The notes under the pieces were generated by a model. That model ran no database searches. It saw nothing but the letters and a program-made list of their open reading frames with translations, and had not been told where the DNA came from. This document shows, one piece after another, positions 29,051 through 36,913 of a stretch of DNA of 64,000 nt. The position numbers and the translations under genes were made by a program. Within the stretch, counting starts at the first letter, position 1. The number at the start of each line of letters is the position of its first letter. This DNA comes from Sulfurimonas gotlandica GD1 (GTDB taxonomy: Bacteria > Campylobacterota > Campylobacteria > Campylobacterales > Sulfurimonadaceae), in the NCBI RefSeq assembly GCF_000242915.1, contig NZ_AFRZ01000001.1, positions 2,294,001-2,358,000 on the forward strand, given 5' to 3'.

Positions 29051-29569
29051 ATGGCAATAGAAGCAAATCAAATCGTATCAATAGAGTATGAAGTTCGTGA
29101 TGGAGAGGCTGTAGTAGACAGCAATGTAGGTGGATCACCTTTAGTATTTATGTTTGGTAAGGGTCAAATTATTCCAGGTTTAGAAACTGGAATTGTTAAC
29201 ATGGCAATTGGTGAAAAAGGCGATGTTTTAGTTAAAGCTGAAGATGCTTATGGAACTCATAATCCAGATGCTAAACAAGAAGTTCCTAAAGACCAATTTG
29301 CTGGAATTGACTTAGAAGTTGGAATGACTCTTTATGGTCAAGGTGAAGATGGTGGAACAGTTCAAGTTGTTGTAAAAGAGATAGGTGAAGAGACTGTAAT
29401 AATTGATTTCAATCACCCCCTTGCAGGCAAAGATTTAATGTTCACAGTTACTGTAAACAATGTTAGAGATGCATCTGCTGAAGAAGCAATGACAGGTATT
29501 CCTGCTGAGAATCAACAAGACGATGAGTGTTGTGGTACAGGTGGTGGCACTGGTTGTGGATGCAACTAG
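29051..29569 (+). CDS. slyD: SlyD-type FKBP peptidyl-prolyl isomerase
   Basis: SlyD is a cytoplasmic prolyl isomerase and chaperone with an inserted IF domain; in E. coli it also stores nickel for HypB. Motifs are V-S-I-E-Y-E-V, F-M-F-G-K-G-Q-I-I-P-G-L-E, A-Y-G-T-H-N-P-D and F-N-H-P-L-A-G-K. The C-terminal tail D-D-E-C-C-G-T-G-G-G-T-G-C-G-C-N has four cysteines and no histidine, a reduced metal-binding tail. Given the hyp genes, a nickel role is possible but inferred. It overlaps the next gene by about 14 bases. Confidence 0.93.
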   Translation: MAIEANQIVSIEYEVRDGEAVVDSNVGGSPLVFMFGKGQIIPGLETGIVNMAIGEKGDVLVKAEDAYGTHNPDAKQEVPKDQFAGIDLEVGMTLYGQGEDGGTVQVVVKEIGEETVIIDFNHPLAGKDLMFTVTVNNVRDASAEEAMTGIPAENQQDDECCGTGGGTGCGCN

Positions 29570-30308
29570 TTTCATAACTGCTTCTGAGCCTTCGGCTCAA
29601 GCATTTAAAACAGCAACACTTTTGAAAACACTTAGTGTAAACTCTCTGATTTCTGGAGAAGTTGGTGTCGGTAAGAAAACTCTTGCTCGCTATATACTTC
29701 CAGACGCCATTATAATAGAGGCTTCTGATTTTGATGAATTACTTAGTACACTTGAAAGTGTAAATGAAATAATTATTATCAATTTAGAAAATTCTCCAAA
29801 TATTAAGAGGGTTGTAGATGCTATTAATGTTAACTCTGTTAGGGTTGTGGCAACATCTAAAAGCTCTTTTTCCAATGAATATATAGATGAGATTTTTAGT
29901 GTTAAATTTGATATTCCACCTCTTCGTGATAGATTAGAAGATGTAGAAGAGTTAGTTGTGATGTTTATCAATGAAGCATCTTCTTTGTTTTGTAGTAATA
30001 CTAAATTTAATACTAAAAATTTTACTCCTGACTTATCTCAAAATTCAAATTCACTTAAAAGACAAGTGATGATTCACTCTTTGTTACAAGATATTAAAGA
30101 TGTAGAATTAATGGATATAGTTGAGAATTATTTAGTTGATAAACTTGGTTCACAAAGTGACTATAGAAACTTTTTGCATCTATATGAAGTACCACTTATA
30201 AAAGCTGGTCTCAGTAGATTTAAATCACAACTTCAATTATCGGATAAGTTAGGTTTAAATAGAAATACACTTAGAAAAAAAATTGCGGATAACAAAGAAT
30301 ATTTATAA
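29556..30308 (+). CDS. Degenerate NtrC-like AAA+ protein with Fis-type helix-turn-helix
   Basis: The protein of about 250 residues has a Walker A-like G-E-V-G-V-G-K-K-T-L-A and a D-I-P-P-L-R-D-R-L-E-D-V motif, as in sigma-54 activators (compare P-P-L-R-x-R-x-x-D-I). It ends with a Fis-like helix-turn-helix (L-N-R-N-T-L-R-K-K-I). The G-A-F-T-G-A loop that contacts sigma-54 and a receiver domain are both absent, and the AAA+ core is short, so it is unlikely to activate sigma-54 promoters in the normal way. The GTG at 29556 is a likely start; an ATG at 29523 further inside slyD is open. The function is unknown. Confidence 0.65.
   Translation: MDATSFITASEPSAQAFKTATLLKTLSVNSLISGEVGVGKKTLARYILPDAIIIEASDFDELLSTLESVNEIIIINLENSPNIKRVVDAINVNSVRVVATSKSSFSNEYIDEIFSVKFDIPPLRDRLEDVEELVVMFINEASSLFCSNTKFNTKNFTPDLSQNSNSLKRQVMIHSLLQDIKDVELMDIVENYLVDKLGSQSDYRNFLHLYEVPLIKAGLSRFKSQLQLSDKLGLNRNTLRKKIADNKEYL
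29585..29599 (+). other. GC-rich hairpin inside the start of the AAA+/Fis gene
   Basis: TGAGCC-TTC-GGCTCA forms a 6-bp GC-rich hairpin 16 bases after the slyD stop, within the coding region of the next gene. There is no T-run after it. It could attenuate transcription from slyD or be coincidental; the loop resembles the rpmA terminator (GAGC-TTCG-GCTC). Confidence 0.35.
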
Positions 30309-30326
30309 ATAAAGAAGGGAAATAAT

Positions 30327-31265
30327 ATGAATAAAATAGCAATGATATTTGCAGGACAGGGTAGTCAAGCAGTAGGTATGGGTCAGGACTTTTATGAAAA
30401 TTCAGATATAGCAAAAGAGATGTTTGCAAAAGCTGGTGAAAGAATTGGTGTTGATTTTAAAGAAATTATTTTTGAAGAAAATGAAAAACTAGCTCAAACA
30501 GCTTATACACAACCGGCTATACTTCTTGTCCAAATGGTAGCTTATCGTCTTTTTAAAGAAGCTTGTCCAAAGATTGAAGCAACACTTTTCTTAGGTCATT
30601 CACTTGGGGAATTTTCGGCTTTATGTGCTAGTGGAGCAATAGACTATATTGATGCGGTTGAATTGGTTCATAATCGTGGCGCATTCATGCAGAGTGCTTG
30701 TGATGAAATTGAAGCTGGTATGATGGCAATTGTTGGTTTAGACGATGCTAGTGTTGAATCTATCTGTTCTGCCGCACAATCTGAGGGTAAAAAAGTTTGG
30801 CCTGCAAACTATAATCAGGATGGGCAACTTGTAGTTGCCGGTATGAAAGCAGATTTGGCTTCACTAGAACAAACTTTCAAAGATGCTGGTGCAAAAAGAG
30901 CACTTCTTCTTAATATGTCTGTAGCATCTCACTGTGACATCTTAGCTCCTGCACAAGAGCCTTTAGCTGATATGATGAAGACAATGATTAAAGATGAGTT
31001 CAGTGCACCTATTATTTCAAACGTAACAACTTTACCTTATAGTACAAAAGATGAAGCTGTATCACTGCTAAAAGATCAATTAGTAAAACCAGTAAAATAT
31101 AAACAATCAATATTAGCAATTGCAGGCGATGTTGACATAGCTATTGAATTTGGAAATGGTGTTACTCTTAAAGGCTTAAACCGTAGAATTGCTCAAGAAT
31201 TAATTACACTTAATATATCAGATATGGCTAGTTTAGAAAAAGTTGCAGAGGAAATATGTAACTAA
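30327..31265 (+). CDS. fabD: Malonyl-CoA:ACP transacylase
   Basis: FabD loads malonate onto acyl carrier protein for fatty-acid elongation. F-A-G-Q-G-S-Q at the N-terminus, the nucleophile motif G-H-S-L-G-E-F and the active-site His in S-V-A-S-H-C-D are present. At 312 residues it is the standard length. AGAAGGGAAA precedes the ATG. It is followed one base later by the nitrilase-family gene. Confidence 0.96.
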   Translation: MNKIAMIFAGQGSQAVGMGQDFYENSDIAKEMFAKAGERIGVDFKEIIFEENEKLAQTAYTQPAILLVQMVAYRLFKEACPKIEATLFLGHSLGEFSALCASGAIDYIDAVELVHNRGAFMQSACDEIEAGMMAIVGLDDASVESICSAAQSEGKKVWPANYNQDGQLVVAGMKADLASLEQTFKDAGAKRALLLNMSVASHCDILAPAQEPLADMMKTMIKDEFSAPIISNVTTLPYSTKDEAVSLLKDQLVKPVKYKQSILAIAGDVDIAIEFGNGVTLKGLNRRIAQELITLNISDMASLEKVAEEICN

Positions 31266-31266
31266 C

Positions 31267-31983
31267 ATGAGAGTTACACTTGCTCAAACATCACCTAAAT
31301 TAAATCGTTCTAATTTAGATTATATCTGTAAGACTATAGAAGAATTTAAAGATAAGAGTGATTTAATAGTATTTTGTGAATTATCCCTAAATGGTTATTT
31401 GTTGCAAGATAAACTATACGAAGATGCATGGAATAAGGATGAGCTTAGTTTATTAGAAGATTTAAGCAGTGAGATAGACATTGTAGTTGGGGGTGCTATG
31501 AAAGATAAAGAAGCATTTAGGAATGCAGCTTTATATTTTTCAAAAGGCAAACTTCTAAGTCAACATAATAAAGTTCATCTTCCAAATTATGGGATGTTTG
31601 AAGAGGCTAGATACTTTAAAGCCGGTGAAATATTTGAAAGCTTTACTAGTCAGTTTGGTAAGACTTCAATGTTGGTTTGTGAAGATCTATGGCATGACTC
31701 TGTTCATCATGATTTAATAAAAGAAAACCCAGATTTAATAATTGCACTAGTGGCATCACCTGCTCGTGGTTTTACAGAAGAAGGTTTAGTCATAGAAAAT
31801 AAATGGTACTCTATAATTAAAACCGTAGCTTCAGAATGTAGTGCAGAATTGATTTTCGTAAATAGAGTTGGGTTTGAAGACGGACTTGGGTTTTGGGGTG
31901 GAAGTTGTATAGTAGAAAAGAATGGTAGTATTAGACACCAACTACCGCGTTATGAAACAATAATAAAAACATTTGACATATAA
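31267..31983 (+). CDS. Carbon-nitrogen hydrolase (nitrilase superfamily)
   Basis: The Glu-Lys-Cys triad of the nitrilase superfamily can be placed: Glu in F-C-E-L-S-L-N-G-Y, Lys in H-N-K-V-H-L-P-N-Y and Cys in L-V-C-E-D-L-W-H-D. Closest family resemblance is to amidases and to the glutaminase domain of NAD synthetase, but there is no synthetase domain (238 residues). The ATG at 31267 gives the proper N-terminal strand R-V-T-L-A-Q-T; a TTG at 31243 inside fabD is less likely. The substrate is unknown. Confidence 0.82.
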   Translation: MRVTLAQTSPKLNRSNLDYICKTIEEFKDKSDLIVFCELSLNGYLLQDKLYEDAWNKDELSLLEDLSSEIDIVVGGAMKDKEAFRNAALYFSKGKLLSQHNKVHLPNYGMFEEARYFKAGEIFESFTSQFGKTSMLVCEDLWHDSVHHDLIKENPDLIIALVASPARGFTEEGLVIENKWYSIIKTVASECSAELIFVNRVGFEDGLGFWGGSCIVEKNGSIRHQLPRYETIIKTFDI

Positions 31984-31995
31984 ATAGGAATATAA

Positions 31996-32691
31996 ATGAA
32001 AATAGCAATAATGGGTGCAATGCCAGAAGAAGTGGCTCCAATATTAGAAAAATTAGGAACATATAAAACAACAAAATATGCAGATAATGAATATTATGAA
32101 GCCTCATATAAAGGCGTTGATATAGTTGTAGCTTACTCTAAAATAGGTAAAGTGTTTTCAACATTAACAGCTACTACAATGATTCAGCATTTTAATTGCG
32201 ACAAACTACTTTTTAGTGGTGTAGCTGGTGGCATAAATCCAAGTCTAAAAATTGGAGATTTAATAGTAGCGACAAAATTATCTCAGCATGATTTGGATAT
32301 TACCGCATTTGGACACCCTATGGGCTTCGTTCCAGGTGGTAGTGTATTTGTTGAAGCAGATCAGGGATTAATTGAACTCTCAAAAGAGGTTGCAAAAGAG
32401 TTAGGTAAAACTGTGCAAGAAGGTATTATCGCTACTGGTGACCAATTTGTGCATGATGAAAAAGTTAAAGAGAATATTGTAAAGCATTTTAATGCTGATG
32501 CTTTAGAGATGGAAGGTGGATCTGTAGCAGTTGTTTGTAAATCTTTAAATGTTCCATTCTTTATTCTTCGTGCTATTAGTGATACTGCAGATACAGATGC
32601 CAGTTTTTCATTTGATGAGTTTATGGAATCGAGCGCGATTATATCAGCTGAGTTTATTATGAAAATGGTAGATAAGGTAATTACAAAATAA
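31996..32691 (+). CDS. mtnN: 5'-methylthioadenosine/S-adenosylhomocysteine nucleosidase (MTAN), possibly MqnB
   Basis: MTAN cleaves adenine from MTA and SAH. In Campylobacterota the same enzyme also hydrolyses 6-amino-6-deoxyfutalosine in the futalosine menaquinone pathway. A-I-M-G-A-M-P-E-E-V, F-S-G-V-A-G-G-I, A-T-G-D-Q-F, the E-M-E-G-G-S-V-A region and S-D-T-A-D are the family motifs, including the catalytic Asp and Glu. It has 231 residues and is separated from ttcA-like by no bases. Confidence 0.93.
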   Translation: MKIAIMGAMPEEVAPILEKLGTYKTTKYADNEYYEASYKGVDIVVAYSKIGKVFSTLTATTMIQHFNCDKLLFSGVAGGINPSLKIGDLIVATKLSQHDLDITAFGHPMGFVPGGSVFVEADQGLIELSKEVAKELGKTVQEGIIATGDQFVHDEKVKENIVKHFNADALEMEGGSVAVVCKSLNVPFFILRAISDTADTDASFSFDEFMESSAIISAEFIMKMVDKVITK

Positions 32692-33453
32692 ATGAAAAGA
32701 ATTTGCCCATCTAAAAAAATCATGTCTAAACTAGGTAAAACTAATGCTGAGTTTGGCCTTATAGAAGAGGGCGATAAAATCTTAGTCGGACTAAGTGGCG
32801 GTAAAGACTCTTTAACAATGATTCATGCTATGAAAGAGCAACAGCATCGTGCTCCTTTTAAATTTGAGTTTATAGCTGTAACAGTTGGTTATGGCATGGG
32901 TGAGAACTTTGATAACTTAGCCAAACACTGTAAAGAATATGATATACCTTATATTGTCCACGATACTAAAATATATGATTTAGCAGAAGAAAAAATTAGA
33001 AAAAACTCATCATTTTGTAGCTTTTTTTCAAGAATGAGAAGAGGAACACTTTATGGTATAGCTGAAGAACAAGGATGCAATAAACTTGCCCTTGGACATC
33101 ATATGGATGATGCTGCAGAGAGCTTTTTCATGAACTTTATTTATAATGGTCAGATGCGGTCTCTTGCTCCAAAATATAGAGCAGAAAATGGTTTAATAAT
33201 AATTCGTCCTCTTATCCAGATGAGAGAGCGTCAACTATCCGCTTTTGTACTTGATAATGATATAGCTGCAATTGGTGATGAAGCTTGCCCGGCTATGCGT
33301 TTTGATGTTAAAATGCCACACGCACGAGCGAATATGAAAGAGATGCTATCTAAGATGGAGAAAGAGTTTCCATCGCTCTTTACCTCGCTAAATGCGGCAT
33401 TTAAGAATATTTCTGTTGATAGTTTTTTTGATAAAGAGAAGTTTAATATTTAG
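32692..33453 (+). CDS. TtcA-like PP-loop ATPase, tRNA thiolation family
   Basis: TtcA makes 2-thiocytidine at position 32 of some tRNAs using a 4Fe-4S cluster. The PP-loop S-G-G-K-D-S is at residues 35-40, with L-G-H-H-M-D-D-A and S-R-M-R-R-G-T-L-Y resembling TtcA. TtcA normally holds its cluster with a C-x-x-C plus a later cysteine. Here the pair reads C-S-F-F (Cys109, Phe112), so the second cysteine is missing, while Cys199 may be the third. It could be a diverged TtcA or a related sulfurtransferase with another target. The ATG directly follows the mtnN stop. At 253 residues it is shorter than E. coli TtcA (311). Confidence 0.75.
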   Translation: MKRICPSKKIMSKLGKTNAEFGLIEEGDKILVGLSGGKDSLTMIHAMKEQQHRAPFKFEFIAVTVGYGMGENFDNLAKHCKEYDIPYIVHDTKIYDLAEEKIRKNSSFCSFFSRMRRGTLYGIAEEQGCNKLALGHHMDDAAESFFMNFIYNGQMRSLAPKYRAENGLIIIRPLIQMRERQLSAFVLDNDIAAIGDEACPAMRFDVKMPHARANMKEMLSKMEKEFPSLFTSLNAAFKNISVDSFFDKEKFNI

Positions 33454-33934
33454 AAGCAAGATTTTCTTCATCTTTAGCAATTTGTGATTTTTTATTATGA
33501 AGAGTCTCTTCTTTCAATGTTTTTAAAAATTCTAAAATATTTTCTTGGTATGAAATAGTATCTCTGTCATGTGTTAATTCAATAATAGGTTTTAAAGATT
33601 CTATATCAATTTTTTTAGCATATCTTGGAATAATTTTTAACTCTTTTTGTATGTGTGCAATAAGTGTATCGATATCTAAGCCATTGTTGTCTTGTACTTT
33701 TTTTACAAGTTCTTTTGTAGAGAGCATTAAAAGATTCGCCCTATCTTCGTCATTTTTATATATCTCCATACCAATGTTTTTTACAATAATATAATTTTCC
33801 ACTGTCCTTTCCTCATCGGAAGCTATTAAGAGTGCAAAAATTTTGGCTCGAAATTCTAATGAACCATGATGATGAACAAAAAATTCACGAAAGGCACTGA
33901 AGAAATGGTGTTTAAGTCTAAAACTCAGTCTCAT
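33443..33934 (-). CDS. Conserved-looking hypothetical protein
   Basis: I do not recognise this 163-residue protein. It is charged and mostly helical-looking, without signal peptide or membrane helix. The N-terminus (R-L-S-F-R-L-K-H-H-F-F-S-A-F-R-E-F-F) is hydrophobic-basic, and the rest alternates acidic and lysine-rich helices. A good upstream region and its own divergent promoter gap (33935-34007) support expression. It runs against the ttcA-like gene and overlaps its end by 11 bases. Confidence 0.65.
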   Translation of the reverse strand: MRLSFRLKHHFFSAFREFFVHHHGSLEFRAKIFALLIASDEERTVENYIIVKNIGMEIYKNDEDRANLLMLSTKELVKKVQDNNGLDIDTLIAHIQKELKIIPRYAKKIDIESLKPIIELTHDRDTISYQENILEFLKTLKEETLHNKKSQIAKDEENLASKY

Positions 33935-34007
33935 TTAAATTCCTACTACTTGTATATATGGTATTATACATCTTTGAATTTAAAATATAGTTTTATAGGT
34001 ATGAAAA

Positions 34008-34355
34008 ATGTTAAATGAAGAAGATTATAGCGTTTTAAAAAATAGTTTTATAGATTCACAGAGGCTTTTTAATAAGTTAAATGATGTTGCAAATCAAGCT
34101 TGTGAACTTGATTATGATGAGAGTGGATTGTTCTATGAAAAAGAAGAAATGCTTGACAGACATTGGTTGAAACTTAGCTCAAAAATCATAGATGCTCTTG
34201 GAGCCTCTTTAGAAGCTTACAATGTTGAACTGCTGAAAAATGATACATTAGAAAAAAGAGAGTTAACTATAAATTTAGTAAAAGAAGAAGAATCTAGCAA
34301 GATAATTGTAGATTACAGTGAAGATGGTGCACTCAGCATCTCACAAATAAGTTAA
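34008..34355 (+). CDS. Hypothetical protein
   Basis: This 115-residue acidic protein has no recognised domain, signal peptide or membrane segment. It looks helical in the first 85 residues ([16 protein letters not shown] and following) and ends with a short strand-rich tail. It precedes yebC by 11 bases on the same strand, with TAAGGAGA between them, so the two are probably co-transcribed. No function is proposed. Confidence 0.6.
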   Translation: MLNEEDYSVLKNSFIDSQRLFNKLNDVANQACELDYDESGLFYEKEEMLDRHWLKLSSKIIDALGASLEAYNVELLKNDTLEKRELTINLVKEEESSKIIVDYSEDGALSISQIS

Positions 34356-34366
34356 GGAGAAATTTT

Positions 34367-35077
34367 ATGGGTAGAGCCTTTGAATATAGAAAAGCATCAA
34401 AAATGAAAAGATGGGGAGCAATGTCAAAATTGTTTCCAAAACTTGGCAAAATTATTACTATGGCAGCAAAAGAGGGAAGTAATGATCCTGATATGAACTC
34501 TAAACTTCGTACTGCAATATTAAATGCTAAAGCTGAAAATATGCCAAAAGATAATATTGAAGCAGCAATAAAAAGAGCTTCAGCAAAAGACACTGCAAGT
34601 ATGCTAGAAGTCAATTTTGAAGGGAAAGCTCCTCACGGTGTTTTGCTTTTTATTGAGTGTATGACTGATAATAATACTAGAACCGTTGCAAATGTTAAAA
34701 ATATACTTACAAAGCATGGTGGAGAATTACTAACTAATGGTTCATTAGAGTTTATGTTTGATAGAAAAGCAGTTATTGAGTTTTCTTTAAAAGATGATAT
34801 GGATATTGAAGAACTAGAATTAGAATTAATTGATGCAGGACTTGAAGACATAGAAGCAGAAGATGATGTATGTTTGGTCACTGGTGATTATACTAGTTTT
34901 GGATCACTAACTGAGGCTCTAGAGAGTATGGATATTGAAATAACTAAGGCTAACTTAGAAAGAATGGCTAATACCCCTGTAAACATTACTGAAAAGCAAC
35001 AAGCAGATATCGACAAAATACTAGAAAGATTAGAAGATGATGAAGATGTGCAAAAGGTTTTTACAAATCTAGCATAA
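34367..35077 (+). CDS. yebC: YebC/PmpR/TACO1-family translation or transcription factor
   Basis: YebC-family proteins were described as transcription regulators, and more recently as factors that relieve ribosome stalling at proline runs. The start [16 protein letters not shown] is the epsilonproteobacterial form. [21 protein letters not shown] and Y-T-S-F-G follow. At 236 residues it is standard. It lies one base ahead of the yigZ-like gene. Confidence 0.93.
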   Translation: MGRAFEYRKASKMKRWGAMSKLFPKLGKIITMAAKEGSNDPDMNSKLRTAILNAKAENMPKDNIEAAIKRASAKDTASMLEVNFEGKAPHGVLLFIECMTDNNTRTVANVKNILTKHGGELLTNGSLEFMFDRKAVIEFSLKDDMDIEELELELIDAGLEDIEAEDDVCLVTGDYTSFGSLTEALESMDIEITKANLERMANTPVNITEKQQADIDKILERLEDDEDVQKVFTNLA

Positions 35078-35078
35078 T

Positions 35079-35654
35079 ATGAAGTTTATTAACACAGTAT
35101 ATACAAATACTCTTGAGGTTAAGCAATCAAAATTTATTGCTTTCCTCACTCCTTACACTCTATTCCAAGAAACACTTGATAAATTAAAACAAGAGCACAC
35201 TAAAGCCAGACATTTTGTTGTTGCGTATAGATACTTAAATGAGTTTAATCAAATTGTAGAGCATTCAAGTGATGATGGTGAGCCAAAAGGTACATCTGGA
35301 AAACCGTCATTGTTCGTTCTGCAAGGCACAGATATGATAAATAGTGCAGTAATTATAGTTAGATATTTCGGTGGCACTAAACTTGGTACTGGTGGTCTTG
35401 TTCGTGCTTATAGTGATGCAGTAAATTTAGTTATAGATGAATCTACTCTTTTAGAATACAAGCAAGAGATAGAGGTGAAAATATATTTTGAATATTCAAA
35501 TATTAGAATAGTAGAATATGAGTGTGAAGTATTTGATGTGCAAATAGTTGATAAATTTTTTGATATTGGGACTATATATATACTAAAAGCAAGTAAAGTG
35601 ATAATGGAAGAGTTTTTAACTAAGCTTGACAGGTTGGTAAAGATCGTAGAGTAG
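35079..35654 (+). CDS. YigZ/IMPACT-family protein
   Basis: The UPF0029/IMPACT signature is clear: H-S-S-D-D-G-E-P-K-G-T-S-G-K-P followed by V-I-I-V-R-Y-F-G-G-T-K-L-G-T-G-G-L-V-R-A-Y. The molecular role of bacterial members is not settled; ribosome or translation links are suspected. The 191-residue protein carries the short C-terminal DUF1949-like region. It converges with the pilus cluster; a small inverted repeat covers its stop codon. Confidence 0.88.
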   Translation: MKFINTVYTNTLEVKQSKFIAFLTPYTLFQETLDKLKQEHTKARHFVVAYRYLNEFNQIVEHSSDDGEPKGTSGKPSLFVLQGTDMINSAVIIVRYFGGTKLGTGGLVRAYSDAVNLVIDESTLLEYKQEIEVKIYFEYSNIRIVEYECEVFDVQIVDKFFDIGTIYILKASKVIMEEFLTKLDRLVKIVE

Positions 35655-35668
35655 ATATAAATATCTAC
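35651..35668. terminator. Small inverted repeat between convergent genes
   Basis: GTAGATAT-AA-ATATCTAC is an 18-base near-perfect palindrome that spans the stop codon of the yigZ-like gene and reaches the last base before the mshG stop. It could act as a weak bidirectional terminator. There is no T-run. Confidence 0.4.
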
Positions 35669-36913
35669 CTACCTACCTTGAACAGCATTCCCCATATCCC
35701 ACATTGGTAAGAATATACCAAGAGCTAAAAGAATTACCATAGATGCTATGATTAATAGCATTATTGGTTCTATCGCTTCAGATAGACCATCGATAATAGC
35801 GTCAAATCTCATTTTATAGTATTCTGCAACTTTTTTTATCATTGTATCTAGTGTACCACTGTCTTCACCGGCTCTGACCATTTGAATAATCATATTTTCA
35901 AAAAGTTTTGTTTCTGCAAGTCCAGTATTTAATGTTCCACCTTTTTCAACAGTCATTCTTACTGACGATAGTTTTAGTTTAAGAGGTAGATTGTCAATCA
36001 TAGCAATAGATGTATCAAGTGCTTCAGCAATTGGAATACCTGCACGAACAAGCTCTGCAAAAACTAAGGTAAAACGACTAAGGGTAGAAAACTTTATAAT
36101 ATTATTTATAAGATATGTCCTAAGTAAAAACTTATGCCATCCAAATCTTATATGTCTATAATTATTTATTAAATATTTAAATGTCGTAAAGGCTAAGAAT
36201 AAAATAGCTAAAACATATAGACCATAATTATTAAATAGATGTTCTAATGTCAGTAGTATTTGAGTAGGCATTGGAAGCTCTGCATTAAGAGATTCAAAGA
36301 TATCTTTAAATTGTGGAACAACATAAGATATGAGAATTGTAAAAGCTATTGCCATTGCTATCATAACATTTCTAGGATATGCCATTGCTTTTTTAAATTT
36401 AATTATATTCGCGCGAATCTCTTCAAGCATATCAGCAAGTGAGTATAAGGCTTCATCTAGGTTACCTGTCTTTTCACCAAGTTGAACCATGGCAATTGAA
36501 AGGTTCCCAAGTTCAAAACGAAAATTTTCCATTGATGAAGATAGTGCATGACCAGCATTGATATCGTCTGCTAGTCTGCCAAATACATGTTTAAGAGCTT
36601 GATCATCTGTTGAAGCAGCAATTTCACTAAGTGAATCATGGATGGAAATACCAGCATTAGTCATTACAGCTAGTTGTCTAACAGCAGCAATAAGTGCATC
36701 TGGCTTAATCTTTCTTTTTTTGATATTTTGAAAAAAGTTTGCTTTAAATCTTTTTAGTTGTGCCTCAAGAGGTTCTTTCCCCTCGACTACTTTAATAATT
36801 ATTCCAGAATGCTTTAGTTTGGCGTACTCATTTGCTTCTTTTCTATCTTTTGCATAAAGCGGTATCTCTTCTCTCTTACCTTTTGTAAGAATCGTTACAA
36901 TAAAATATTTCAT
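35669..36913 (-). CDS. mshG: GspF/PilC/MshG-type inner-membrane platform protein
   Basis: This 414-residue protein has the two repeated T2SF domains (one with L-A-V-M-T-N-A-G-I-S-I-H-D-S-L, the second with F-A-E-L-V-R-A-G-I-P-I-A-E-A-L), each followed by hydrophobic helices. The last helix is near the C-terminus (P-I-M-L-L-I-I-A-S-M-V-I-L-L-A-L-G-I). It forms the membrane base on which the assembly ATPase turns. It overlaps mshE by 4 bases. Order matches the Vibrio MSHA locus, and the Campylobacter competence homologue would be CtsF. Confidence 0.9.
   Translation of the reverse strand: MKYFIVTILTKGKREEIPLYAKDRKEANEYAKLKHSGIIIKVVEGKEPLEAQLKRFKANFFQNIKKRKIKPDALIAAVRQLAVMTNAGISIHDSLSEIAASTDDQALKHVFGRLADDINAGHALSSSMENFRFELGNLSIAMVQLGEKTGNLDEALYSLADMLEEIRANIIKFKKAMAYPRNVMIAMAIAFTILISYVVPQFKDIFESLNAELPMPTQILLTLEHLFNNYGLYVLAILFLAFTTFKYLINNYRHIRFGWHKFLLRTYLINNIIKFSTLSRFTLVFAELVRAGIPIAEALDTSIAMIDNLPLKLKLSSVRMTVEKGGTLNTGLAETKLFENMIIQMVRAGEDSGTLDTMIKKVAEYYKMRFDAIIDGLSEAIEPIMLLIIASMVILLALGIFLPMWDMGNAVQGR

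Noticed and set aside
29556-30308. Annotation of the AAA+/Fis gene as a sigma-54-dependent response regulator
   Set aside because: The sigma-54 contact loop and a receiver domain are missing, so only the fold-level call is kept.
35665-35678. Short CTAC/CTACC tandem repeat
   Set aside because: It codes the last residues and stop of mshG on the minus strand; three copies are too few to claim a variable tract.
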